Assembly (NCBI GenBank): GCA_017478485.1
Contig: JAFVDI010000003.1
Location: 124,001 to 188,000 of the forward strand
Length of the DNA: 64,000 nucleotides
Direction: 5' to 3'
From: Clostridiales bacterium
GTDB lineage: Bacteria; Bacillota; Clostridia; Saccharofermentanales; Saccharofermentanaceae
The stretch's first letter is position 1; each line of letters begins with the position of its first letter. Position numbers and translations under genes: made by a program. The notes beneath the pieces are model-generated. The model did no database searches. It was not told where the DNA came from and saw only the letters and a program-made list of their open reading frames with translations. This document shows positions 24,901 through 31,752 of this stretch, in pieces.

Positions 24901-26703
24901 TCGAAGACGTCGGCTAATTACGGTGAACAGATCACTGTAACAGCAACACCTTCAACTGGCTACAGGCTTAAATCGATAACGGTCAATGATATTGAGATCG
25001 AGATCGACAGATTCAGCATGCCGGATAAGAACACTAATGTTGTCGTAACCTTTGAGAAGTTTGAATATGAGATTACGCTTAACCAGCCTGCTAACGGTAC
25101 AGTAAGCGTAAATAAGAATCCTGCAAATTACGGCGATAAGATCACTGTTACGGCTAAACCTTCTGAAGGATATACGCTGGATACCATAAAGGTTAATGGT
25201 AAGGCTTTGTCGTCCGGAGTATATACATTCACGATGGGCAATGCTCCTGCAGAGGTTGAAGTAACTTTCAAGAAGATACAGTATTCGATCACTGTTTCAT
25301 ATTCATCCGGAGGAACGGCAACTTCTGATCCTAGGAAGGCCGGAATCAATGATCTGGTATCCGTTATCTGCAAACCGAATAATGGCTATGAGGTTGCCTC
25401 CATAACTGTTAACGGAGAGCCGGGAGAAGAATCCTTCTTAATGCCGGCAAAGAACACCAAAGTTTATGTCACATTCAAGAAGACGGATTATAGAATAACT
25501 TTAGCCTGCGGCCCTAACGGAGAGGCGGGAGTTACTAAAGATACGGCTAACATCGGCGACAAGATCACTGTTAATACCTATCCTAATCCCGGTTATGTAC
25601 TTGACTTCATCAAGGTTAACAACAATCAGATCACAGGCAATACATTCACGATGGGAGCCGGAAATACAACAGTTGAGGTTCATTTCAAACTGAAGGATCT
25701 TAAGGTTAAGGTAACTGCACTGCCCGGAGGAACCGCAAAGGCTGATGTTACTACCGCGAAAATGGGTGAAACCGTCACGCTTACGGTTACGCCTGCTGAA
25801 GGATATAAACTAAGCTACATCATGGTTAACAATAAGAAGGCATTGATGGCTTTCGAGATGGGCGCTGAAGATGCTGAAGTTACTGTAGCTTTTGAAAAGA
25901 TACCTTATAACATAAGCAAGTCAGTCGGTCCTAATGGTACCGCATCAATTGACAGTACTGTCGCCGTTATCGGTGAGCTGATCACGGTTAAGGTAACACC
26001 TGACGAAAACTACTATGCGATAGTCAAGGTTAACGGTGAGGATATCGGAGGCAATACATTCGTGATGCCTGCTTCGAACGTATCTGTAACAGTTACGTTT
26101 GAGAGAGTCAGCCAGTTGAGTGCCGGGGAAAGCGGAAAGGTTGGCAACGCCACATATACCGTGACCGGAGTTGCTCCTGAAAACGGAACCGGAACTGTAA
26201 GACTCGATAAGATCGAAGATAACGGAACAGCAGCTGTTGTGATTCCCGATACCGTCAGTATCAAGGGTTACACATACAGGGTAACAAGCATTGCAAGTTA
26301 TGCGCTCGCAAACAATCCGTCAATGACAAGTCTGAAGATCGGAGCTTATGTCACTTCTGTTGGTAATTATGTTGCTTCCGGATGCAGGAACCTTACTAAG
26401 GTTTATGGCGGCAACAGACTGAAAACTATCGGCACAAGAGCGTTCAACGGATGCTCAAGACTGAAGTCGTTCAGTATTTCTTCTGCTGTGCTTTCTAAGA
26501 TAGGTGCCTACTCTTTCAATGGTGACAGAAGTCTTAAGACAATTTACGTAAACAAGACGACCAAGCTTTCCAAGAAGGGCGTTAAGAAGTCGCTTAAGGG
26601 TTCCAAGGTCAAGACTGTTAAGGTAAAGAAATCCAAAGTAAGGAAATATAAGAAGTATTTCACAAAGAAGAATTGCGGAAGAAAAGTAAAGGTTAAGAAG
26701 TAA
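18952..26703 (+). CDS. Giant secreted BspA-type LRR protein with 23 InlB-type repeats
   Basis: A 2583-aa surface protein. The signal peptide (1-27, ending SVLADEA) is followed by a Pro/Glu/Thr/Lys stalk to about 180 that includes octapeptide repeats. Two BspA (LRR_5) blocks follow, each opened by a cap of the form GTCG-x-x-x-xWTL-x(7-9)-L-x-I-x-G-x-G (about 184-460 and 468-760). About residues 764-2385 hold 23 tandem InlB-type repeats of 69-72 residues. A final LRR segment and the shared lysine-rich tail close the chain. BspA and InlB-like repeats are known in adhesins, so attachment to host, fibre or other cells is inferred. There is no LPXTG motif. ATG 18952 is 7 bases after GGAGG; a TTG at 18949 would be too close. 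Confidence 0.88.
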   Translation: MKHLKFTSVVLTIAICMSMFMPTVSVLADEASAPSETQSTEETETQKPKETVKPKETEKPAPKETEKKETEPSEKKETDATEKPAAQETEKQEPEKQEPAETEKQIPAETENTEPAETKEQEPAETKTQNPTETEKQEPVETEEKETEPTESQTPEETEEQAPEITEAPVQETEVQKESKKAITNGTCGDSMSWTLSDGVLDISGTGIMDGEPGWLKYKDQITTVNIGEGVERIGTGAFEGCSNLTKVSFPSTLQETGRYSFHDCTSLETVTVPYNVSWLANSTFSGCTKLKNVTLECNIDVIEISCFENCTSLTSIKLPDQATKIALYAFRGCTRLSSVTFPETLVDIQDEAFAGCTSLTKITVPYGVTNLGDGAFKNCTGLTSATMVSVNRIGNYAFEGCTGLKTVTIPVTVDHIWVSAFAKCSSLTDVHYGGTVSQWGDLEIAANNAPLFKATLHAKDSSSFNGASGTCGTNLTWTLGTTGTLTISGSGAMSNFDSNNYGSYYFYKAPWKAYNSIIKKVVIESGVTTIGNGAFSGCGNLTTITMHNGIVSIGRDAFVNSGILSLTIPSSMTEIAANAFENVTSLTTVTIPATVKTIGSYAFANCTDLTTVNLSNGVTRICDSAFRDCAKLETIDLPNSIKRIESSAFNGAGLTEVVIPSSIASSGFGEFAFANCLNLTKVTISSNVQKIGIDAFANCKNLKTVIIPLTVYEIGSYAFTGCTSLSDVYYEGTQDNWNNVPGSGQTELQSATKHYGSTGETLYNIQVVSCVNGSVTFSKNPAPAGEVITVTATPDEGYTFNYIDVNGTMCGTTFAMPAGNVKVKVFFSSKSYKLTVNYSSGGTASYYTNSVSAGTNVILTCTPEDGYVVDSVKINDVDNGTDTTFIMPARDTEVYVTFAQKGYDIELITDSNGKAFLNKTSANAGDKITVTATPNDGYVVDQIIVNDVPLKSGVYEFTMGAGDTTVEVTFKKAAYSVTVSVPNGGGTASANVTSAQQGEKITISYKASTGYTLDKITLNGNAIPGTTFDMPAGAAKVAVYFKRIQYTITATCSAGGTVTCSPTSAGVGETITIKPISETGYTVESVKVNNEEINGLTFDMPAKNTTVYVSFVRGGYPVNLTVGPNGDATVSKKTAGYGDKITITAEPAVGYVLDTITVDGVALDPGKTEFTMGAAETNVKVTFKKASYSINVSVSNGGGTANASVPKAGYGDTVKVTCNALSGYEFDKITVNGDEKSGTSFTMPAETANVVVYFKKIQYTVTANCSSGGTVSCSPTSAGVGEKITITAKPATGYSVGTVKVNNVVADGLTFEMPAKNTTVYVNFVKTVYNVDLTVGDNGTAYVSAEKANMGDKITVTYKPATGYILDTIKVNNTALASGENEFTMGAASVTVVVTFKKASYSVSVSVPNGGGTAKADVTNAGYGDLIKITCSASAGYEFDKITVNGVEKTGTTFNMPAEDAVVVAYFKKVDYKIELKVGDNGTATVSKDSANYGDTITVTVKPDAGYMLKTIKVNGTALPSGKMEFTMGIGKTIVEVSFQTVKYNINISVPEGGSAVTNPASASVGDTVKVIPTPDTGYELDKITLNGSTLTGREFEMPAGEANVVVYFKLIDYDINLSVGPNGTATVSKNPANYGDVITVTATPVAGYVLDKIIVNGTALKAGVTTFTMRNAAVTVSVSFKKTQYSIDVSVSGEGGTASAKTSAAAEEWIDIKCNADTGYVVDKITVNGSAITGTGFPMPAKAANVVVTFKRAVYKIALIKPVGGTATIAKTTAYYGESIAVTTKANTGYELDKIYVNGSPVSSKTSFTMPASDAEVEAVYKLIDYDIEVECGPNGTASVSKDPANYGDRIVITATPNSRYTIETIKVNGTELVGTMEFTMGNAPATVEVTFKRADYTISSSVSGGNGKISVVKMANGGDRVAVECTPNAGYTLDKILVNGNAITGTSFTMPAQDTTVEVSFKLAVYSISINKPAGGTAKLSKTSANYGEQITVTATPSTGYRLKSITVNDIEIEIDRFSMPDKNTNVVVTFEKFEYEITLNQPANGTVSVNKNPANYGDKITVTAKPSEGYTLDTIKVNGKALSSGVYTFTMGNAPAEVEVTFKKIQYSITVSYSSGGTATSDPRKAGINDLVSVICKPNNGYEVASITVNGEPGEESFLMPAKNTKVYVTFKKTDYRITLACGPNGEAGVTKDTANIGDKITVNTYPNPGYVLDFIKVNNNQITGNTFTMGAGNTTVEVHFKLKDLKVKVTALPGGTAKADVTTAKMGETVTLTVTPAEGYKLSYIMVNNKKALMAFEMGAEDAEVTVAFEKIPYNISKSVGPNGTASIDSTVAVIGELITVKVTPDENYYAIVKVNGEDIGGNTFVMPASNVSVTVTFERVSQLSAGESGKVGNATYTVTGVAPENGTGTVRLDKIEDNGTAAVVIPDTVSIKGYTYRVTSIASYALANNPSMTSLKIGAYVTSVGNYVASGCRNLTKVYGGNRLKTIGTRAFNGCSRLKSFSISSAVLSKIGAYSFNGDRSLKTIYVNKTTKLSKKGVKKSLKGSKVKTVKVKKSKVRKYKKYFTKKNCGRKVKVKK
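19246..19389 (+). repeat. Six octapeptide repeats in the stalk of the giant protein
   Basis: The coding sequence repeats with a 24-bp period: PAETEKQI, PAETENTE, PAETKEQE, PAETKTQN, PTETEKQE and PVETEEKE. The pattern P-x-E-T is constant. It is probably an extended wall-spanning stalk whose length can change by slippage or recombination. Confidence 0.85.
21241..26108 (+). repeat. 23 tandem InlB-type repeat units (about 210 bp each)
   Basis: Counting by eye on the conserved core GY-x(2-3)-I-x-VN and the end motif F-T-MG or F-x-MPA gives 23 units. Two main unit types recur: one ending FTMG (units 3, 6, 9, 11, 13, 16, 19, 21) and one ending MPA. Units 3-5 and 6-8 form successive three-unit blocks, and the starts of units 3, 6 and 9 (21658, 22297, 22936) are exactly 639 bp apart, showing block duplication. 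Confidence 0.85.
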
Positions 26704-26721
26704 ACCTATAAACTGAATGAC

Positions 26722-26756
26722 AGGCCCCCGGACATTTGTGTCAGGGGGCCTTTTTA
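26722..26756 (+). terminator. Rho-independent terminator after the giant protein gene
   Basis: AGGCCCCC (26722-26729) pairs with GGGGGCCT (26744-26751), with an inner GACA/TGTC stem, followed by a T-run. Confidence 0.88.
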
Positions 26757-26762
26757 TCCCTG

Positions 26763-26791
26763 TTGGAGTTTTATCTTTATCATAGTAAAAT
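26763..26791 (+). promoter_or_regulatory. Predicted promoter of the 578-aa surface protein
   Basis: TTGGAG (26763-26768) and TAAAAT (26786-26791) are 17 bp apart, directly after the preceding terminator and 43 bp before the ATG. Confidence 0.55.
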
Positions 26792-26834
26792 AACAGATGC
26801 GATAATTCGCTATTTCTTTTAAAGGGGTCAGGAA

Positions 26835-28571
26835 ATGATACATCTTAAAGTGACATCGGTACTTCTGTCAGCCGCCATTTGTATGTCAATGGCGGTATCA
26901 CCTGTTGCAGTATTGGCAGATGAAACAGAAGTTCCCTCAGAGACACAGACAACTGACACAGCAGAAACTAAAGAGACGGATAAACCGGCTCCAAAGGAAA
27001 CAGAAAAGCCTGAACCTTCTGAAACGGAAATAAAGGAAACGGAGCCTTCTGAGACGGAGGATCCGGATACAAAAGAACAGGAACCTGAAAAAAAGGTGCC
27101 TGAAGAAAAAGGATCTGAAGAGCAGGCTGTTGAAAGACCGGAAACTGAAGAAGATAAGAAAGAAGCGCTGAATTCAATTGTTGCTTCCGGAAAATGCGGT
27201 CCTAAAGTTAATTGGTCCTTGGATAAAGCCGGTACATTTAAGATCACGGGCAAGGGTTCGATGACCGGTTATAATTGTGAGTATTCTAATGAAACGGATG
27301 CTTATGTTGTTGACTCGCCATGGTTCTCAAGAAGAAAAGAGATCAGGAAGGTTATTGTTTCAAAAGGTGTAACTACAGTCGGTTCATATGCATTCAGGGA
27401 ATGTTCCAACCTTGTAAGTGTTTCGCTTCCGACAAGTCTTAAGATAATCGGCGACGGTGCGTTTGGTTTTTGTGAATCTATTACTAAGATCTCTGTTCCG
27501 AAGACGGTAACCCGGATTGGAGAAGGAGCTTTTTCTTCGGATTACAAACTAGTCAGCATTAACATTCCCAATGGTGTTAAGGAAATATCCGATTATACAT
27601 TTTCATTCACAGCTTTGACAAATGTAGTTATTCCCTCAAGTGCTACTAGCATAGGTAAATATGCATTTTCGGGATGCAAGGCCTTAAAGAGCATAAAGAT
27701 CCCTTCAAACGTGACGCATATAGACGATCGTGCGTTCCGCAATTGTACAAGCCTTGAAACAGTTGACATCGCGTTCGTTGGTCTGGATTGGATAGGAACA
27801 TTTGCTTTTCAGAATTGCACCGGTCTGAAACATTTTCTGGTACCATTGTCTGTGATGTATCTCGATTCCCAAGCGTTTGGAGGTTGCGATAATCTCGAAG
27901 AAATAGAGATGAGTGAGACACTTTATAATGAATGCAAGGGCCTTGGGTATCCTTTCGTTGCAAAAGCAAAGGTATTTCACTATTTACCTGCAGGACAGGA
28001 TTTTCCCGATGCCCAAAATGTCTATTATAGAGTCTTAAATCCGGAGATCAACGGCACGGGTACCGTAATGCTTTACACGATCCCTTATTCCATCGAAAAG
28101 GTTGTTATTCCAAGTGTCGTAACCGGCCCAGAAGGCGTTAAGTATAAAGTCGTCAACATCGACCCCTGGGCATTCAGATTCCATCCGAACATTAAATCTA
28201 TTGTTATAGGTCCGAATATTACTTCCATTTACGATACTGCATTTGAAAACTGTACCAACCTTGTTTCCGTTACGGGCGGCGCCGGACTCAGAACTATCGG
28301 TACAAGAGCATTTAAGGGATGTACTAAACTTAAAACGTTCAATATATCTTCCAAGGTTCTGAAGAAGATAGGAGCTTATGCTTTCCAGGGGGACAGATAC
28401 CTCAAGACATTATATTTAAAGAAAACGACCAAGCTCACCAAGAGCGGCGTGAAGAGGTCGCTGAAGGGTTCTTCGGTCAAAACGGTTAAGGTAAAGAAGT
28501 CTAAGCTAAAGAAATATAAGAAGTACTTTAAAAAGAAGAATTGCGGAAAGAAAGTAAAAGTAAAGAAGTAA
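26835..28571 (+). CDS. Secreted BspA-type LRR surface protein (578 aa)
   Basis: The N-terminus (signal peptide ending AVLADET, then PSETQ-type stalk to about 110) is closely similar to the start of the preceding 2583-aa protein, so the two probably arose by duplication. The stalk is followed by the same cap (GKCGPKVNWSL) and a single BspA leucine-rich block with repeated IG-x-x-AF units (about 115-400). A linker, a second short LRR block and the shared lysine-rich C-terminal tail complete it. InlB-type repeats are absent. It is probably exported and held at the cell surface by the tail. An AGGGGTCAGG site precedes the ATG. Confidence 0.88.
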   Translation: MIHLKVTSVLLSAAICMSMAVSPVAVLADETEVPSETQTTDTAETKETDKPAPKETEKPEPSETEIKETEPSETEDPDTKEQEPEKKVPEEKGSEEQAVERPETEEDKKEALNSIVASGKCGPKVNWSLDKAGTFKITGKGSMTGYNCEYSNETDAYVVDSPWFSRRKEIRKVIVSKGVTTVGSYAFRECSNLVSVSLPTSLKIIGDGAFGFCESITKISVPKTVTRIGEGAFSSDYKLVSINIPNGVKEISDYTFSFTALTNVVIPSSATSIGKYAFSGCKALKSIKIPSNVTHIDDRAFRNCTSLETVDIAFVGLDWIGTFAFQNCTGLKHFLVPLSVMYLDSQAFGGCDNLEEIEMSETLYNECKGLGYPFVAKAKVFHYLPAGQDFPDAQNVYYRVLNPEINGTGTVMLYTIPYSIEKVVIPSVVTGPEGVKYKVVNIDPWAFRFHPNIKSIVIGPNITSIYDTAFENCTNLVSVTGGAGLRTIGTRAFKGCTKLKTFNISSKVLKKIGAYAFQGDRYLKTLYLKKTTKLTKSGVKRSLKGSSVKTVKVKKSKLKKYKKYFKKKNCGKKVKVKK

Positions 28572-28573
28572 AC

Positions 28574-28610
28574 AATGCACCTGCAGTAAAATGCAGGTGC
28601 ATTTCTTTTG
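28574..28610 (+). terminator. Rho-independent terminator before the cysteine synthase gene
   Basis: A perfect 12-bp stem (AATGCACCTGCA / TGCAGGTGCATT, loop GTAAAA) with a T-rich tail. A TACAAT at 28620-28625 just after it may be the -10 of the next gene, but its -35 is weak. Confidence 0.92.
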
Positions 28611-28657
28611 CTTTAAGGGTACAATGGATAACGATTTTTACCTTAGGAGTTACGCGA

Positions 28658-29587
28658 ATGATCTGCGATACGATATTGGATGCTGTCGGAAATACCCCGC
28701 TTATAAGACTTCACCGCATGGTAAAGCCGGGCTTTGCCGAAGTCTTGGTTAAGTTTGAGGGACTTGAAGTCGGAGGCTCCATCAAGACTCGTACGGCTCT
28801 GCGCATGATCGAGCAGGCCGAAAAAGACGGCAAGATCAATAAGGAAAGCATCATCGTTGAGCCGACCAGCGGCAATCAGGGAATAGGGCTTGCTCTTATC
28901 GGTGCAGTAAAAGGATATAAGACAGTCATAATAATGCCTGACTCCGTAAGCGAGGAGAGACGTAAGCTTGTCCAGCATTACGGCGCGGAAGTTATCCTTA
29001 CTCATGACGACGGCGATATCGGCAAGTCCATCCGCGACTGCATCGACATCGCAAACGATATGAAGGCGAAGAATCCTAAGGTGTTTATCCCGCAGCAGTT
29101 TGAGAACCCTGCGAACCTTGATGCCCAGTATTACTGGACTGCAAAGGAGATCATTGAGGAAGCGGGAAAGAAGATAGATGGATTCGTCTCCGGCATCGGT
29201 ACGGGCGGCACCATTACCGGTATAGGCAGAGCGTTAAGAGAAGTCAATCCCGAGGTAACAATCCTTGCAGTCGAGCCTGAGCACGCTGCGATCCTTTCAG
29301 GTGGCAGTATCGGCACACATGTTCAGATGGGAATAGGTGACGGCCTTATCCCGGCGATACTTGATACGAAGATCTATGACGGTATTGAGATAATTACAGA
29401 CGAACAGGCACTTAATACATCCAAAGACTTAGCTCTCAAAGAAGGCATTCTCTGCGGTATTTCAAGCGGTACCAACGTTGCCGGAGCTTTGAGGCTGGCT
29501 GAGCGTCTGGGAGAGGGACACACCGTTGTTACTGTGCTTCCTGATACCGCAGAACGCTACTTTACAACACCTCTGTTCAACGAATAA
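28658..29587 (+). CDS. Cysteine synthase (O-acetylserine sulfhydrylase family)
   Basis: A 309-aa fold-type II PLP enzyme. The PLP lysine lies in GGSIKTR, the substrate loop reads TSGNQGI, the phosphate-binding loop is GTGGTITG and the C-terminal motif SSGTN is present. It should make L-cysteine from O-acetylserine and sulfide. The loop has Gln where CysK commonly has Thr (TSGNTG), and the lysine motif is SIKTR rather than SVKDR, so a related acceptor or donor substrate cannot be excluded. The ATG at 28658 is used because TAGGAG precedes it; an upstream start would overlap the previous gene and its terminator. It appears to be a single-gene unit. Confidence 0.88.
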   Translation: MICDTILDAVGNTPLIRLHRMVKPGFAEVLVKFEGLEVGGSIKTRTALRMIEQAEKDGKINKESIIVEPTSGNQGIGLALIGAVKGYKTVIIMPDSVSEERRKLVQHYGAEVILTHDDGDIGKSIRDCIDIANDMKAKNPKVFIPQQFENPANLDAQYYWTAKEIIEEAGKKIDGFVSGIGTGGTITGIGRALREVNPEVTILAVEPEHAAILSGGSIGTHVQMGIGDGLIPAILDTKIYDGIEIITDEQALNTSKDLALKEGILCGISSGTNVAGALRLAERLGEGHTVVTVLPDTAERYFTTPLFNE

Positions 29588-29622
29588 ATCGTAATTCGCA
29601 AAAAATATATCGAAATACGATA
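29587..29622. promoter_or_regulatory. Two tandem palindromic sites ahead of the DUF2975/YozG operon
   Basis: TATCG-aaata-CGATA at 29608-29622 is a perfect inverted repeat. A degenerate copy lies at 29587-29601 (AATCGTAATTCGCAA; 11 of 15 match the inverted consensus). Centres are 21 bp apart, two helical turns, and the sites sit just upstream of the -35. They are probably bound by the HTH protein encoded two genes downstream. Confidence 0.5.
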
Positions 29623-29630
29623 AATTTCTC

Positions 29631-29659
29631 TTGCAATTCAATAATGTGAGTGCTACTAT
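29631..29659 (+). promoter_or_regulatory. Predicted promoter of the DUF2975 operon
   Basis: TTGCAA (29631-29636) and TACTAT (29654-29659) are 17 bp apart; the leader is about 38 nt and contains AGGGAGG. Confidence 0.6.
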
Positions 29660-29703
29660 ATGCTCATGGAAAGCAATATTGAATCTCAAGGGAGGTAAAA
29701 TTT

Positions 29704-30156
29704 ATGAAGTATCAGAATGTTATCATCAGATGGTCTAAGATCGCCACTCTGTTATTTGTGGCAATGGTCCTGGTAGGAGATATTTTCGGTATTCCGATCA
29801 CACAGTACATTTGTTATATCTGGGCTGAGGTATTTGATCCCGCAAAGTTTGCAGCGCTTGCAGTGGTATACTATCTTGGGACGGTCGGAACATATGTGAT
29901 CCTTTTCAGCCTTTTAAAGCTCCTCATCAATATGGGCAAGGATGTTGTCTTTGACAGATGCAATCTGAAACTCATGAACATAATCGCATATACTTTTGTA
30001 GCGGTTGCAATTGACTGTATCGTCGGAGGTTTTATCTGGAGCGGATCTTTCATCCTCGCGATCCTCGCCCTCTTCCTGGCGCTTGTAGTCCAGAGCGTAA
30101 GAGTCGTTTTCGATAAGGCGATCACGATGAAGGAAGAACTTGATCTTACGATATAA
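29704..30156 (+). CDS. DUF2975 four-helix membrane protein
   Basis: The 150-aa protein has four hydrophobic segments (about residues 12-30, 50-75, 95-112, 118-136) and ends in a short charged tail. Sequence pattern and size match the DUF2975 family, whose members are regularly encoded next to a small YozG-type HTH regulator, as here. The molecular function of the family is not established. AAGGGAGG lies upstream of the ATG and the gene is 20 bp ahead of the regulator gene. Confidence 0.8.
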   Translation: MKYQNVIIRWSKIATLLFVAMVLVGDIFGIPITQYICYIWAEVFDPAKFAALAVVYYLGTVGTYVILFSLLKLLINMGKDVVFDRCNLKLMNIIAYTFVAVAIDCIVGGFIWSGSFILAILALFLALVVQSVRVVFDKAITMKEELDLTI

Positions 30157-30176
30157 TTGAAGGGAGGACGATTAAT

Positions 30177-30380
30177 ATGATCATAGTGAACATTGATGTC
30201 ATGATGGCAAAACGCAAGATCTCCTCCGGAGAACTCGCACAGAAGATCGGTATCACACCTGCCAATCTTTCTATTCTTAAGAATCAGAAAGCAAAGGCAG
30301 TAAGGTTTTCTACTCTGAACGATATATGCAAGGCGCTGGACTGCCAGCCCGGAGACATACTCGAATACAAAGAGGATTAA
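30177..30380 (+). CDS. YozG-like small HTH regulator
   Basis: The 67-aa protein is one Cro/C1-type helix-turn-helix domain (about residues 14-62), with the recognition region TPANLSILKN and the closing CQPGDILEY motif typical of the HTH_26/YozG group. It follows the DUF2975 gene in an operon and probably binds the TATCG/CGATA palindromes at 29587-29622, making the pair self-regulating. A strong AGGGAGG ribosome site is present. Target genes elsewhere cannot be inferred. Confidence 0.85.
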   Translation: MIIVNIDVMMAKRKISSGELAQKIGITPANLSILKNQKAKAVRFSTLNDICKALDCQPGDILEYKED

Positions 30381-30386
30381 TTCAAA

Positions 30387-31664
30387 ATGGACAATAAGAT
30401 CTACTTCCGCAGGGCGGGCATTTTGCTCGCCTTCCCTTTAGCATACGCTTACGCAAGACTGATATTGGTCGGACCTTTAAACGGCTGGCAGTTCTCAGCA
30501 GCATTAACGGCGGTATCACTTATATTCATCCTCGTATCTGAACTGGTCAGATGCGGAAGGAAAGAGTTTATCAGTAAGAATACAGGTGAGACTGTCTTCT
30601 GGTATGTAATGATGGTCTTATCCGCCATAACCGCACCTTTCGGCCCGAGTGAACTTCTTTCAGCGTTTGCTGTGCATCTTTGCGCAGTGTATTCCGTTCT
30701 TGTCTCCAACGATATCCTGCTGGGCGGAAGAACGGGCGGCTTTATCCCTGCGGACCTGATCCACGGTTTCTACGTAAAGTCCTTTGCAGGCTTCCCGAAC
30801 TTCATTACCGACTGGTCGGCATTCAAGAAAGAAGGCGAAAAGAAGCATAACCCGGCAGCTATCCTGCTGGCTGTAGGATTCATCATCCTAATGTCCATTT
30901 TCTTTATCATTTCGCTTTCTTTTATTTCAAGTATCGATGAAGATATCGCTGCTTCTTTTGAGAATTTCTGGAATTCCATAGCAAGATACTTCAATAACGT
31001 AGAGCTGGACAAAATAATAGCAAGCTTCGTTTTAGCAATTCCTGTATGCTTTTACCTTTACGGTCTCATGTCCAGAAGCGCCAAGTCTGACGGAGCCAGA
31101 GAGAAAAGGATCGGAGCTAATATGGCTTCAGGCCTTGAAAGGGGCAGAAAGGTCCCTTGTGTCATAACCTGCATAAGCGCCGGATTCTTCGTTGCGCTCT
31201 ATATCTTCTTCTTCATCAAGAGAACAGCATATTTCATGGGCGGATTTACCGGAGAGCTCCCCGAAGGAAAGCTGGTGGCTTACTTTGCGAGAGAAGGATT
31301 CTTCGAACTTGTCGGCATCATGGCGGTAAACATGTGCGTTTATCTTACGATATATCTTTTCGAAAAGAGGAATAACGCAGGAAAAACAACGCTTCCCGGC
31401 AGGATCCTTGTCACGCTCCTCATGAGCGAGAGCATTATATTTGCGGTTATCGCAATGAGCAAGCTCTGGCTGTACTTCAGCATCTACGGCTACACGCCCA
31501 AGAGGATGCTTGCAATGTGGGGCACGCTTGCACTGGGATTTGCAGCTCTCATGTCGATCCTGACCGTAAACCGCGGAAAGTCACACTTCCGTCTGGGCGT
31601 ATTCTTTACGGCAGTTTCGTATATCGGTGTGTCGATCCTGTCCTGGATTCTTGGTTCGGTATGA
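30387..31664 (+). CDS. Multi-pass membrane protein, DUF4153/DUF4173-like
   Basis: The 425-aa protein has about ten hydrophobic segments spread over its length and a central charged loop. The late motif with Lys-Leu-Trp and YGYTPKR is reminiscent of DUF4173/DUF4153 proteins. It starts 6 bp after the HTH gene, so it is co-transcribed with the DUF2975/YozG pair, and the three may act together at the membrane. No catalytic motif or transport signature is visible. Function unknown. Confidence 0.7.
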   Translation: MDNKIYFRRAGILLAFPLAYAYARLILVGPLNGWQFSAALTAVSLIFILVSELVRCGRKEFISKNTGETVFWYVMMVLSAITAPFGPSELLSAFAVHLCAVYSVLVSNDILLGGRTGGFIPADLIHGFYVKSFAGFPNFITDWSAFKKEGEKKHNPAAILLAVGFIILMSIFFIISLSFISSIDEDIAASFENFWNSIARYFNNVELDKIIASFVLAIPVCFYLYGLMSRSAKSDGAREKRIGANMASGLERGRKVPCVITCISAGFFVALYIFFFIKRTAYFMGGFTGELPEGKLVAYFAREGFFELVGIMAVNMCVYLTIYLFEKRNNAGKTTLPGRILVTLLMSESIIFAVIAMSKLWLYFSIYGYTPKRMLAMWGTLALGFAALMSILTVNRGKSHFRLGVFFTAVSYIGVSILSWILGSV

Positions 31665-31752
31665 TGAGTCGTAGAAAAATTTTGTAAAAGTCCATAATAT
31701 TTGATAATATGTTCTCGATTACATCCCGATAGGAATAAGGAGGGGAAATATT

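Noticed and set aside
21241..26108. Repeat array considered as a CRISPR or satellite
   Set aside because: The units are about 210 bp, contiguous, in frame and encode InlB-type strands; there are no unique spacers.
28541..28657. Upstream extension of the cysteine synthase frame
   Set aside because: It would overlap the previous coding end and a strong terminator; the ATG at 28658 has a proper ribosome site and starts the family domain.
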